From the NCBI GenBank assembly GCA_002721705.1, contig PBLJ01000045.1, forward strand, positions 1 through 47,668: 47,668 bases of DNA, read 5' to 3'. Positions 31,207-39,079 of this stretch are shown piece after piece; the first letter of the stretch is position 1; every line of letters begins with the position of its first letter. A program made the translations under genes and the position numbers. The notes below the pieces were generated by a model. That model was not told the origin of the DNA. It searched no databases and worked only from the letters and a program-made list of their open reading frames with translations. Source of the DNA: Opitutia bacterium (GTDB lineage Bacteria; Verrucomicrobiota; Verrucomicrobiia; Opitutales; Seribacteraceae).

Positions 31207-32502
31207 TCACTGTTGTTCCGGAGCCCGGGCTTCTTTCCATTGCTGGTAGCCATCGGGATCACCCCGACGCCAACTGCGGGAGACCTCTCCAATGGCATCC
31301 TCTCGGTCATCCGCTTCGGTGATCGTCTCAGCCCATTGCATGGCGGTAGCCGGATCCTTGCGCTTGATCGCATTGACGAAAATCTCCACCGCCCCGTCCT
31401 TCCCGGCAGAAGGTTCGTACTCATTGAGCCATTCCGCGGTAGCCGTGGCATCACGATCCACCCAGACCTTGACCAGTCCCTCCATGCCTGCGAACTTCGA
31501 TTCCTCCTCATCAATCCCGTCCACCCACTGCGCCGCCAAGGCGGGATCCTCCTTCCGGGCCCACTGATAGGCCACCATCCCAACGGCTCGGTTCTTGGCT
31601 CGGCCAACTTCGAGCGATTCCACCCACTGAGCCGAGCGCGACACGTCCTCTCGGGCTATTCTCTCGGCCACTTGACTGGTGAGAAACTCCTTCACCGAGC
31701 CCGACTCCATGGTAGTCACCCATTCCGTTGCCTGGGTTTCTCCCTTCTCCCAATAGACGTCGAGCAAAGTGGACGCGGCTCGACCGCGATTTCTTCCATA
31801 AGGCATTTCCAGCATTAGCTCGGATGCGCGAGCCGGGTCGGTTCGCGAAAGTCCACCGATTATGCCGACGACGTAGGGATTGTCGTTGCCCTTGTATTTC
31901 TCACGAGCCCAAGCCAGGGTGGATTCCAAGTCGTCGGCCGCCCAACGCTCGAGCACCGCGCCAACCGCCGACCGCTCTTCCCAGCCACCGAGCTTGTCCG
32001 CCCAAGCCAAGGCTCCTTGCGGGTCGAACTCGGCCCAAGCGTTAAGCAACATGCGCAACTCGCTATAGCGCCGATTGGGTTCCGTGTGCTCCTTGAAAGC
32101 AGCCAGCACGTCCTCCACGTTGGAGGCATTCATGCCGTCCAGCGCCTGGAGGAAAAGGATCATGCGCTCCCGCGGATCGGAAGCGGCTCTCAAGGTTTCG
32201 TTCAAAGACCTGCCCGAGTAGGATGACTCTTCCACAACTGGATCAACTTCAAAGCCACTATCCAAACTTGCGACGCTGGATGCGAATTCCGTCGGAGCTG
32301 CACCTTCGTTTTCGACTTTCCGCCCGGAACCACGGAACCTGGCGGAACGGACGACGCGATCCGGCTCATCCAAGCCGGCTTTGGCGTTGGGACTGCTGGA
32401 ATTCTCGGCGTTTGGTTCCGTGTCACGGAGGCCATTGCCAACCAAGAAGGCTCCCAAGACCGTGGCCAACCAAACCAGTCCAAGCGACAGATTCGAATTC
32501 AT
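31207..32502 (-). CDS. Exported alpha-helical repeat protein with conserved Trp positions
   Basis: 431 residues from the ATG at 32502. A hydrophobic N-terminus (about 6-25) acts as signal or anchor, followed by a Ser/Asn-rich linker. From about residue 120 the protein is a run of ~30-residue helical pairs with motifs such as (A/D)P..A..W and VW..RD..A.AEW. The end is a short charged tail. Such W-spaced repeats are frequent in Verrucomicrobiota and fold like TPR/HEAT solenoids for protein contact. It lies 60 bases downstream of the second ExbD-like gene, on the same strand. It may belong to that cluster; this is positional inference. Confidence 0.7.
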   Translation of the reverse strand: MNSNLSLGLVWLATVLGAFLVGNGLRDTEPNAENSSSPNAKAGLDEPDRVVRSARFRGSGRKVENEGAAPTEFASSVASLDSGFEVDPVVEESSYSGRSLNETLRAASDPRERMILFLQALDGMNASNVEDVLAAFKEHTEPNRRYSELRMLLNAWAEFDPQGALAWADKLGGWEERSAVGAVLERWAADDLESTLAWAREKYKGNDNPYVVGIIGGLSRTDPARASELMLEMPYGRNRGRAASTLLDVYWEKGETQATEWVTTMESGSVKEFLTSQVAERIAREDVSRSAQWVESLEVGRAKNRAVGMVAYQWARKEDPALAAQWVDGIDEEESKFAGMEGLVKVWVDRDATATAEWLNEYEPSAGKDGAVEIFVNAIKRKDPATAMQWAETITEADDREDAIGEVSRSWRRGDPDGYQQWKEARAPEQQ

Positions 32503-32562
32503 TAGGAATGCGATAATGCCCAAAAGTAACGGTAAGTCAAACCAGAGCCATGAAGGACTCGC

Positions 32563-33672
32563 TCAATCGATGACCGAGTTGGGGAACGAAGGTTTCGGCT
32601 TGGTGCCTGCAGGAGGCGGCTTGGGCGGCGGGGGCGGGGGCACCTTGGAACGGCCAATGTGCTTGTGCCCCCAGTGGAAGGAGTTCCAATCGCCGCTGCG
32701 CCCAGTGGGCGCCCAACCGGCGGGAAGGTTGTGCTTGGACGCAAGCGCCCGGGCCGTCAGATAAACGTCGAAACTGTCCGAAAACACATGAAACAGGAGG
32801 TATCTTTTCTTTGGATCGATCCCGGCCAGGGTCTTGCTGAAGGCCGAATTCGGCTTGCTCAAGGACTCCACGTCCTCGCCCGCGTTTTCGTTTTTGTAGA
32901 CGTAAAACCGGATGTATTTGTCGGTCGTCGGTTTTGCCTTCAGGCGAAAATGCTTCGTCGCGACGGTATTTTTCTCCAGGTAGGCCGCCAATTTGTTGCC
33001 ATCGTACTCCCCTTCCTTGTTGGGGGTCAGCTTGGAGGACTTCACGCCGGCCAATGCCTTGGCCTTTAGCGAATCGTAATTCACCGGGTATATTTTCCCT
33101 CCTCGGCAAAGGAAGTAGAAAGGCTTGGCTCCCTTGATCGGTTCACGAGGATCGGGCAGGTTCACGTCCTTGCTCAGGTCGGAAGCCGCCGGCTTTTCCG
33201 TCTTCGCCAACAGGGCCTGCATGCTCTTGAGTTCGGTTTCCTTTTTCTTTAATTGCCGGGCCACCGTCTGGGCCTTGGCTTGGGCCTCCTTCAGTTCCTT
33301 CTCGAGGGCGGTGGTCTGGGTCGCTTTTGGGCGCGCATCGGCGATCGCTTTTTCGAGTTTCTCGATGGTTGCTTCAAATTGCGCCGCCGCTTTGTTTTTC
33401 AGCGTTCTTTCCTTTTGCACTTCATCCTTGCGAAGAATCAAGGCGGCTTTCTCGGCTTCCAGCGTGTCCTTCTCTTTTTGGATCGGGGCCAATGCCTCCT
33501 CTCCCAAGGCAGTGGCATTATCGTCTTTTTTCTTCTCCACGATTTCCTGTACCGCCCGGTTTGCCCCGACCTGCAACACGATCAAGAGAATGATCAAGAT
33601 GCCCACCACCGTGGTCATCGTATCCAGTAAGGAGTCGAGACTCATGCCATCCTGTCTTTTTCTCTTTTTCAT
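32563..33672 (-). CDS. ExbD-like protein with transmembrane Asp and long periplasmic coiled coil
   Basis: 369 residues. A lysine/arginine-rich start is followed by one membrane helix (about 18-37). Its entry reads MSLDSLLDTMTTVV, which lines up with the NVTPLIDVVLV entry of ExbD/TolR, so D17 takes the place of the proton-accepting Asp. Residues about 45-180 form a Glu/Lys/Ala coiled coil. The C-terminal domain (from KPFYFLCRGG) shares a strand pattern with the neighbouring protein (33682-34695), so the two are paralogues. The end is Pro-rich. It follows that gene by 9 bases, so both are in one transcript. Canonical ExbD has about 140 residues; the length is unusual. Confidence 0.8.
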   Translation of the reverse strand: MKKRKRQDGMSLDSLLDTMTTVVGILIILLIVLQVGANRAVQEIVEKKKDDNATALGEEALAPIQKEKDTLEAEKAALILRKDEVQKERTLKNKAAAQFEATIEKLEKAIADARPKATQTTALEKELKEAQAKAQTVARQLKKKETELKSMQALLAKTEKPAASDLSKDVNLPDPREPIKGAKPFYFLCRGGKIYPVNYDSLKAKALAGVKSSKLTPNKEGEYDGNKLAAYLEKNTVATKHFRLKAKPTTDKYIRFYVYKNENAGEDVESLSKPNSAFSKTLAGIDPKKRYLLFHVFSDSFDVYLTARALASKHNLPAGWAPTGRSGDWNSFHWGHKHIGRSKVPPPPPPKPPPAGTKPKPSFPNSVID

Positions 33673-33681
33673 GAAGATGGC

Positions 33682-34695
33682 TCAGGGCTTGAACATGCTG
33701 AGGTCGATCTCACCCTCGCCGTCCAAAGGGATTTTTCCGTTTTTACAATAACGGTCGCGACAGGTTTGGCGGGCCGCTGACCAAGCGGAAATGCCTTTGG
33801 TCCTGACCAGGAAAATAACGTAGCGAGCCACCGGGTCCGGTCGTTTGGCCGCCCTCGCCGACTCGATTTGGCGAACCACCGCCACCGAGCGCGGCTGTAA
33901 CTGGGCCGCCGGAACCTTCAGGTCTCCACCTGCCTTCTTGTGCAAGAAAACGGTACCTCCTTCCCGCTTGATGAACTTGGCGTCGATTTTCGTGCCAACC
34001 TTGCTCCACCAAGTGCGAAACGGCGCGTCCTTGCTCAATCGCTGGACCAAGTCCAACCAGCGCTTGTTCTTGGAAATCTCAGTCCGCTTGACGGAGAATG
34101 CCTTCTTGCCGTCGGGCCCAAAGACGTTGATGCCTTGCGCGTCGCATTCCACGAAGGTCGGTTCCACGCTTCCGCCCAATCCACTGCCACTGGGCTTGAC
34201 CACCATAGTCGCGAACTTGTCGGGATTCTTCCGCACCTCCAGCTGGCCTTCCACGTTACCCATGGTTTCCTCAATCTCCGCCAGCTCCTTGGCATCTTCT
34301 TCCTTTTTTTTCTTTTGTTGGGTGATTTGCTGACGCAATTTAGGCACCTTGCTCGCTTTTTCCTCAGCTTGCTTAATCTCATTCTGCAATTTCTGCTTTT
34401 GCTTGAGGTCGATCTTGGGTAAAGGTTTGTTCTGCAGGGCTTGTACGTCCTTGCGGGCGGCTTCCACCAGCTGACGCAATTGAGCGAGCTCTTGGTTGGC
34501 CTCTTCCAGCTTTTCCTTGTAGTTCTCGTCGTCACTCAGCGCCTCCTCGACTTGTTGCTGCACCGATTCTTCATTGACCTGCGAGAGGACGACCGCGGTG
34601 ATCATCAGGGTAAGAATACCCAATACGCAGGCCAGTATGCTCAAGAACGGAAACAAGGAGACCTCGAGGTCGTTCTTCTTTTTTTTCTTCGCCAT
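33682..34695 (-). CDS. ExbD-like protein lacking the transmembrane Asp, with coiled coil
   Basis: 337 residues. It starts with poly-lysine, then EVSLFPFLSILACVLG and one membrane helix (about 14-38). The ExbD/TolR proton Asp aligns with S19; no Asp or Glu occurs in the helix between residues 12 and 40. A charged coiled coil (about 45-150) and a C-terminal domain follow, ending in ARQTCRDRYC and GKIPLDGEGEIDLSMF. It lies 50 bases downstream of the ExbB-like gene and 9 bases upstream of the second ExbD-like gene. In this phylum such FPFLSILACV proteins usually sit with MotA/TolQ/ExbB partners (from memory). Confidence 0.8.
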   Translation of the reverse strand: MAKKKKKNDLEVSLFPFLSILACVLGILTLMITAVVLSQVNEESVQQQVEEALSDDENYKEKLEEANQELAQLRQLVEAARKDVQALQNKPLPKIDLKQKQKLQNEIKQAEEKASKVPKLRQQITQQKKKKEEDAKELAEIEETMGNVEGQLEVRKNPDKFATMVVKPSGSGLGGSVEPTFVECDAQGINVFGPDGKKAFSVKRTEISKNKRWLDLVQRLSKDAPFRTWWSKVGTKIDAKFIKREGGTVFLHKKAGGDLKVPAAQLQPRSVAVVRQIESARAAKRPDPVARYVIFLVRTKGISAWSAARQTCRDRYCKNGKIPLDGEGEIDLSMFKP

Positions 34696-34745
34696 GGCTA
34701 AGGCGCTTGTTCGCTGCTACAGATAAAAACGATTGGCGAGATTCA

Positions 34746-35834
34746 TCAGGCCTCCGCCGCTCCTTCTCCTTCCGTCTCCTCGGCTCCGCTCAACCAGGTG
34801 GCGTAATGATTTGCGATATCGGTCATTTGCCCAGCCACCTCGGCTTGCGAATGTTGAACCTGAAGCAAGTATTGCTGCAATTCCTCGATTCGTTGCAAGA
34901 TGGCGGAGGGATCGCCGGCAGCCGCAGCAGCCGCGACGCCGGGATGAGCCTCTTCCGGCTCGCGCAAACGCTTGAGCAAGTATTCGTTGCAGTAATCGTC
35001 GACTTGGTTGAGAACGTCCTCTTCCGCCTTCTGCAGCAAGCTGGTCGGGAACATCACGCAAAGACTGAATATCAAGGAAATCAAGGTGGTGTCGAAGGCC
35101 TCGCTAAGCCCGCCGGTGACGGCTCCCAATTGTGCCTGTATCGCCTCCACGTCCTTGGCTGATTCCAAGTCGAAACTGGACACGGCGGTACTGATGCCAA
35201 GCACCGTGCCGATGAAACCAAGGATCGGGATGGCCCAAATGAACACCTTGACGGTGGTGTAGCTCGAATCGACCATGGTGGCGTCGATTTCGGACTGGGA
35301 AGAGAGCATGTCGGCGGTCTCGGTATGATTCTTCCTGACTCCGAAATGCTCCAGCCCCCTGAGAATTCGGTTAATCAGGAAATTGCGACTCGGCTCTATA
35401 CCCAGACGCTTGATGTGAGCCTCGAAACGAGGCAACGCCTCGACTCGAATATCCTTCGAAATTTCATCAGGCAGCAACTTGTAGAGCATGGCTGCCCGCT
35501 GCGTTTTCAATTTGCGGTACTTGAACAAGAGAATGGCGCACGACCAACCGGCTAAGTAAGTAAGAACGAAGGGCACCCAGCCTCTTTCATAAAAGTACGC
35601 AGGTATCAACTGGGTCGCTTCAAACGCCTTGAAGGGCAAAACCAAGAGGTAAAAGGCGAATTCGAAGCCAAGCCCCACCAAAGCGGACAATGCCATCGGC
35701 GCGCTGGTGGAGGCCGAGTTGTCGAACTTCCCGGCTTCAACGGCGCTACGACGCATCATGTTGATTTGCTCCATGCGCTCCTTGTCGACCGCCAATTTGC
35801 GTAGGTTGCCCTGTCCTGGCTGTTCTTGACTCAT
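34746..35834 (-). CDS. MotA/TolQ/ExbB-family proton-channel protein
   Basis: 362 residues from the ATG at 35834; a longer form to 35879 is possible but has no extra signature. Predicted membrane helices are near 47-72, 86-104, 197-219 and 248-266. The core family motifs are present: AIPILGFIGTVLGI before the third helix, and GGLSEAFDTTLISLIFSL in the fourth. A cytoplasmic C-terminus with an Ala-rich stretch and a coiled coil (about 305-345) follows. These proteins form pentameric rings around an ExbD/TolR/MotB pair and convert proton flow into movement. No TonB, TolA/TolB or flagellar genes are near. It heads the unit 35834-32563 (-). Confidence 0.88.
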   Translation of the reverse strand: MSQEQPGQGNLRKLAVDKERMEQINMMRRSAVEAGKFDNSASTSAPMALSALVGLGFEFAFYLLVLPFKAFEATQLIPAYFYERGWVPFVLTYLAGWSCAILLFKYRKLKTQRAAMLYKLLPDEISKDIRVEALPRFEAHIKRLGIEPSRNFLINRILRGLEHFGVRKNHTETADMLSSQSEIDATMVDSSYTTVKVFIWAIPILGFIGTVLGISTAVSSFDLESAKDVEAIQAQLGAVTGGLSEAFDTTLISLIFSLCVMFPTSLLQKAEEDVLNQVDDYCNEYLLKRLREPEEAHPGVAAAAAAGDPSAILQRIEELQQYLLQVQHSQAEVAGQMTDIANHYATWLSGAEETEGEGAAEA

Positions 35835-35947
35835 GTCGAGATTAAGCCATTTCAAGTCATCGCGGGCAACCTCAAACAATAGGTCAAAGCCAATGAAAAA
35901 CGTTATTCAGCCTTGCGAAACCCAAGGCTTCGGTTGAAAGTGACTCG

Positions 35948-36418
35948 ATGGCCAAAGTGACCTTGAACAAAGATGGAAAGCCGCGCAAGAAAGGCAGTGG
36001 GAAAACAAAGGGCGCCGGTTGCTTCACGCGAATGAGTTGGACTCAACTCCAGGAATACGTCAGCGAAAACGTCCCCATTCCCATCAGCCGCGTGTGGTTG
36101 CGGGAACTTGGCGTGCCCGAGAAGGCAAAACGCAAAGCCAATTTGAAAAAGCCAAAAACCGAGGCAATCACCGAGAACGTCACGCCTGATGCATCGAGCG
36201 AGGAAGTAGTCATCGAGAAACCCTTGGCCCCCTCTACCGAATCAATGCTCGAACACGAAGTTTGGCCGCCAGTCGAATCCGTTCCAGTGGAAGAGAACTT
36301 GCCGGAACTGGAACCCTTGAGCACCTCTACCGAATCAATTCTCGAACCGGAGGTTTGGCCGCCAGTCGAACCCTTTCCAGTGGAAGAGAACTTGCCGGAA
36401 CTGGAACCTCTGGAATAG
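35948..36418 (+). CDS. Small basic-start protein with 31-residue tandem repeats
   Basis: 156 residues. The first ~60 are basic with a probable small helical domain (MSWTQLQEYVSENVPIPISR, VWLRELG), possibly nucleic-acid or protein binding. A Lys-rich linker follows, then an acidic Pro/Glu-rich half of two 31-residue repeats (STES(M/I)LE.EVWPPVE, PVEENLPELEPL). No signal peptide, cysteines or membrane helix. I recall similar N-termini (MAKVTLNKDGKPRKKG) as unassigned proteins of Verrucomicrobiota; this is from memory. It is divergent from the ExbB-like gene (113 bases between starts) and convergent with the lipoprotein gene at 36530. Confidence 0.6.
   Translation: MAKVTLNKDGKPRKKGSGKTKGAGCFTRMSWTQLQEYVSENVPIPISRVWLRELGVPEKAKRKANLKKPKTEAITENVTPDASSEEVVIEKPLAPSTESMLEHEVWPPVESVPVEENLPELEPLSTSTESILEPEVWPPVEPFPVEENLPELEPLE
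36232..36415 (+). repeat. Two 93-bp in-frame tandem repeats
   Basis: CTCTACCGAATCAAT begins at 36232 and at 36325. The two copies differ at a few positions and keep the frame (31 codons). They make up nearly half of the coding sequence. Confidence 0.85.
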
Positions 36419-36529
36419 GTGCAGCGGGAACCGGTAAGGCCCGAGGCAAGCGTAGAGGAAATTAGCGGTTACGCCACCCTATCGTTACGCTTAGGGTTTC
36501 GACCTTTGAGTTAGAGGAAACGAAGCTCC

Positions 36530-37402
36530 TTAAAAAGGATTCGCTGGGGGAGGGTTACCTTCGTCGGGAGGAGGAGGCGGTGCGCCAAAGGGGTTATTTC
36601 CTTCGTCCGGCGGCGGTGCGCCAAAAGGATTGTCAACGCCGGGATCGGGAGCGGCTCCTCCGGGATTCACGCCAGGGGCTGGCGGAGCCGGAAAGGGATC
36701 TCCACCTCCGGGAGCGGGATCGACGGGAGGTGCCGGAAAGGGATCTCCACCTCCGGGAGCGGGATCGACGGGAGGTGCCGGAACGGGATCGACAAAGGGA
36801 GAGTCGATGAGCCCACCTGCATTGCCGGGATTGGCGGGAGGAGTGGGAAGGTCGGGAATTTCCTCACCCGTGGCAAAGACAGGCATGCTCGCTCCGCCAC
36901 TTCCACCGAAAACCTCGACGTTGTCACCGTCGGCGGCAGGAGTACCGCCGGGACCGCCCAACAAGGTACCGGCGGCAGCGGGAGAGGCTCCCGGAGGCAC
37001 GTAAACCGGGGGCTTGGAAGGGTCTCTGCCCCGGCCACCGCCGGCCACGGCGGAATCAGAGGACAAGACGGGAAAGGCGGGAACGGGACCAAAGCTACGT
37101 CGCGGCGGATCCTTGAGATCACCCACCTTGTTGTTCCTGACCCACCATTCCTTGGACGCCAGCGTGGTGTCCTTCTTGTTGAAAGTGCGTACCGCTCCCC
37201 AGCGCATGCCGCGATAGTAAGGACGAAGCTCGTTGCTTTCGACGTCGTAAACGTTTCTGGCCATCCAAGCCTTCTCGACGTTGGAAATTCGATTGGGATT
37301 GAGGAAACCTGTCTGAGGTTTGTCCACCTGTAGGAAAGTGCAACTAGTCAAACCTGCCATTAAGCCAATGGGGAGAAATAAACGTAAAAGTGCTTTTTTC
37401 AT
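36530..37402 (-). CDS. Lipoprotein with Pro/Gly-rich repeat tail
   Basis: 290 residues from the ATG at 37402, which gives a lipoprotein signal (MKKALLRLFLPIGLMAGLTSC, lipidated C near residue 21). Residues about 25-95 form a compact region with FLQVDKPQTG, RGMRWGAVRTF and EWWVRN. The remainder is Pro/Gly/Asp-rich and likely extended, with DPAPGGGDPFPAPPV repeated twice and NPFGAPPPDEGN repeated. No enzymatic motif is seen. A structural or envelope-spanning role is plausible. It is convergent with the repeat protein at 35948 and lies 57 bases downstream of another lipoprotein gene (37460-37894) on the same strand. Confidence 0.7.
   Translation of the reverse strand: MKKALLRLFLPIGLMAGLTSCTFLQVDKPQTGFLNPNRISNVEKAWMARNVYDVESNELRPYYRGMRWGAVRTFNKKDTTLASKEWWVRNNKVGDLKDPPRRSFGPVPAFPVLSSDSAVAGGGRGRDPSKPPVYVPPGASPAAAGTLLGGPGGTPAADGDNVEVFGGSGGASMPVFATGEEIPDLPTPPANPGNAGGLIDSPFVDPVPAPPVDPAPGGGDPFPAPPVDPAPGGGDPFPAPPAPGVNPGGAAPDPGVDNPFGAPPPDEGNNPFGAPPPPPDEGNPPPANPF
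36688..36777 (-). repeat. Two 45-bp tandem coding repeats in the lipoprotein gene
   Basis: On the plus strand CCGGAAAGGGATCTCC starts at 36688 and 36733; a third, partial copy (CCGGAACGGG) starts at 36778. The period of 45 bases is 15 codons. The first two copies are identical or nearly so. Confidence 0.85.
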
Positions 37403-37459
37403 GATTAACTTGAATGCAAAAATAGTACTACGGATCGAGAAGGAATGCAAGCGATTCAC

Positions 37460-37894
37460 TCAATCCTTTGGACTGCGAGTTTCGGAAAGCAAAAGCAGTT
37501 TGTTCGAGGCCATGCTGTAGACCTCGATCTTCCCGGTCTGGAGATTGCAACGGTAAACCCAATTTTCATTGGGGGCCGCAATGAACTGATACTTGGGAGG
37601 AACCGGCAATTCAATGCCGTCTTCCACCGCAACCCGCATGTCGGATTTCAAACGGTCGTAATCGACGGGCTCGCCACCTTTGTAAACTTGCGAGGCGCCA
37701 TTGACCACCCGGATCGTGAAGTTGCCGTCCAGAAAATGCTTCAATGCCTCGAAATCGAACCCGCCATCGTCGTGGATCGATTGGGACACTTGGTCATTGG
37801 CGGGGATTCCCGACTTGCCAGGCTCGTTCAAACCCGAATCGGAACAGCCGCAAACGAATGCGCAGGTGAAAAGTAAGATCAGTGTTCGCTTCAT
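37460..37894 (-). CDS. Small lipoprotein of unknown function
   Basis: 144 residues from the ATG at 37894, which is preceded by AGGAG at about 11 bases. The signal is MKRTLILLFTCAFVCGC with C17 as lipid site. The mature part starts with a Ser/Gly/Asp linker and then a small globular domain with alternating strands (FTIRVVNGASQVYKGGEPVDYDRL, PVPPKYQFIAAP, YRCNLQTGKIEVY). No known family is recognised. A good promoter lies about 75 bases upstream, in the region divergent from the oxidoreductase gene at 38080. Confidence 0.7.
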   Translation of the reverse strand: MKRTLILLFTCAFVCGCSDSGLNEPGKSGIPANDQVSQSIHDDGGFDFEALKHFLDGNFTIRVVNGASQVYKGGEPVDYDRLKSDMRVAVEDGIELPVPPKYQFIAAPNENWVYRCNLQTGKIEVYSMASNKLLLLSETRSPKD

Positions 37895-37966
37895 GAAAGG
37901 CTCGCTCCTTGTCCTTTGTTTTAAGGTGTACAATAGGCGCCAACGCACGCCGACGTCTACCGTTAT

Positions 37967-37996
37967 ATTGTAGGAGAACCTCTTCGCTTTCGTCAA
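37967..37996 (-). promoter_or_regulatory. Strong candidate promoter for the small lipoprotein
   Basis: On the minus strand TTGACG (37991-37996), an 18-base gap, and TACAAT (37967-37972); each box matches 5 of 6 consensus bases. The predicted transcript start near 37960 leaves a leader of about 65 bases before the ATG at 37894. Confidence 0.6.
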
Positions 37997-38079
37997 GCCG
38001 ACAGGATCGTCAAAGGAATGAACGGGTAGAAAATCGTTATTTTCTTGCCCGCAAGCCTCATAGCTCATCCCTTGTCGGC

Positions 38080-39066
38080 ATGACCGAAAAAATACGTTGG
38101 GGCATACTGGGAAGTGGGCGCATCGCGAAGGCGCTGGCCGAAGGACTGTCCGTACTTCCGGACGCCGAGCTCGTGGCCGTGGGTTCTCGCAGCCAAGAAT
38201 CCGCCGACGCCTTCGGCGATCTCTTCGACGCGCCGAACCGGCACCCCTCCTACGAGGCCTTGGCGAACGATCCCGAAGTCGACGTCGTATACGTTGCCAC
38301 TCCGCACAACCTGCATCAGGAAAACACCTTGCTTTGCCTGAACGCGGGCAAGGCGGTCCTCTGCGAGAAACCCTTTGCGGTGAATGCCAAGCAAGTTCGG
38401 GAAATGGTCCGAGTGGCTCGCGAGCGCGATCTTTTTCTAATGGAAGGCATGTGGGCTCGTTTCCCACCCGGCATGGTCAAGGTCCGAGAGCTGATTGCGG
38501 AAGGCGCTCTCGGTGAACTGCGCTCCCTCCAGGCCGATTTCGGGTTCAAGCCCAAGGAAAAGGACCCCGAGGGACGCCTTTTCAACCCCGCCCTCGCCGG
38601 AGGATCACTTCTCGACATCGGTATATACCCCGTTTCGCTTTCCTCCATGCTCTTCGGCAAACCCGAGGAAATCGTCACCACCTGGCACCGAGGCGAAACC
38701 GGGGTGGACGAACAGGCCGCCTACCTCTTCAAGCATCCCGGTGGCGCCCTCTCCGTGATGCATTCCTCCCTCCAGGCCCAGACCGCCCAGGAAGTAGTCA
38801 TCGCGGGCACCGAGAGCAGGCTGCGAATCGAGCGCCCTTGCTGGCGTCCGCAAGCCGTGGTCCTGACCCGCAACGACGAGTCCACGGAACGCTTTCCCCT
38901 ACCCTTCGAGGGCAATGGCTTCAACTACGAGGCAGCCGAGGTCATGCGCCTCATGCGGTCAGGAAAGAAGGAAAGCGATATCATGTCCCTCGACGAAAGC
39001 ATCGCCATCATGGAGACGATGGACGCCATCCGGGCCCAGTGGGGCCTCCGCTACCCCATGGAGTGA
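38080..39066 (+). CDS. Gfo/Idh/MocA-family oxidoreductase
   Basis: 328 residues from the ATG at 38080, where the usual Rossmann start begins (RWGILGSGRIAKAL, 6-19). The open frame extends 57 codons upstream but without family similarity. The EKPFA motif (96-100) with K97 contacts the substrate, and the C-terminal alpha/beta domain (GGSLLDIGIYPV, about 183-194) is typical. These NAD(P)-dependent enzymes oxidise or reduce sugars, inositols or related diols; the dimeric dihydrodiol/glucose-fructose branch is closest in shape, but the substrate is not predictable. It converges on the sugar ABC operon 13 bases away and could act on the imported sugar; this is inference. Confidence 0.88.
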   Translation: MTEKIRWGILGSGRIAKALAEGLSVLPDAELVAVGSRSQESADAFGDLFDAPNRHPSYEALANDPEVDVVYVATPHNLHQENTLLCLNAGKAVLCEKPFAVNAKQVREMVRVARERDLFLMEGMWARFPPGMVKVRELIAEGALGELRSLQADFGFKPKEKDPEGRLFNPALAGGSLLDIGIYPVSLSSMLFGKPEEIVTTWHRGETGVDEQAAYLFKHPGGALSVMHSSLQAQTAQEVVIAGTESRLRIERPCWRPQAVVLTRNDESTERFPLPFEGNGFNYEAAEVMRLMRSGKKESDIMSLDESIAIMETMDAIRAQWGLRYPME

Positions 39067-39079
39067 GACAATGAGGCAA

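Noticed and set aside
32563..35834. Zorya-type (ZorAB) anti-phage system
   Set aside because: The ExbD-like proteins lack an OmpA-like peptidoglycan-binding end, the ExbB-like protein lacks the long ZorA tail, and no ZorC/ZorD or ZorE gene is near.
36688..36822. CRISPR-like repeat array
   Set aside because: The 45-bp copies are contiguous, in frame within a Pro/Gly-rich gene, without spacers or cas genes.
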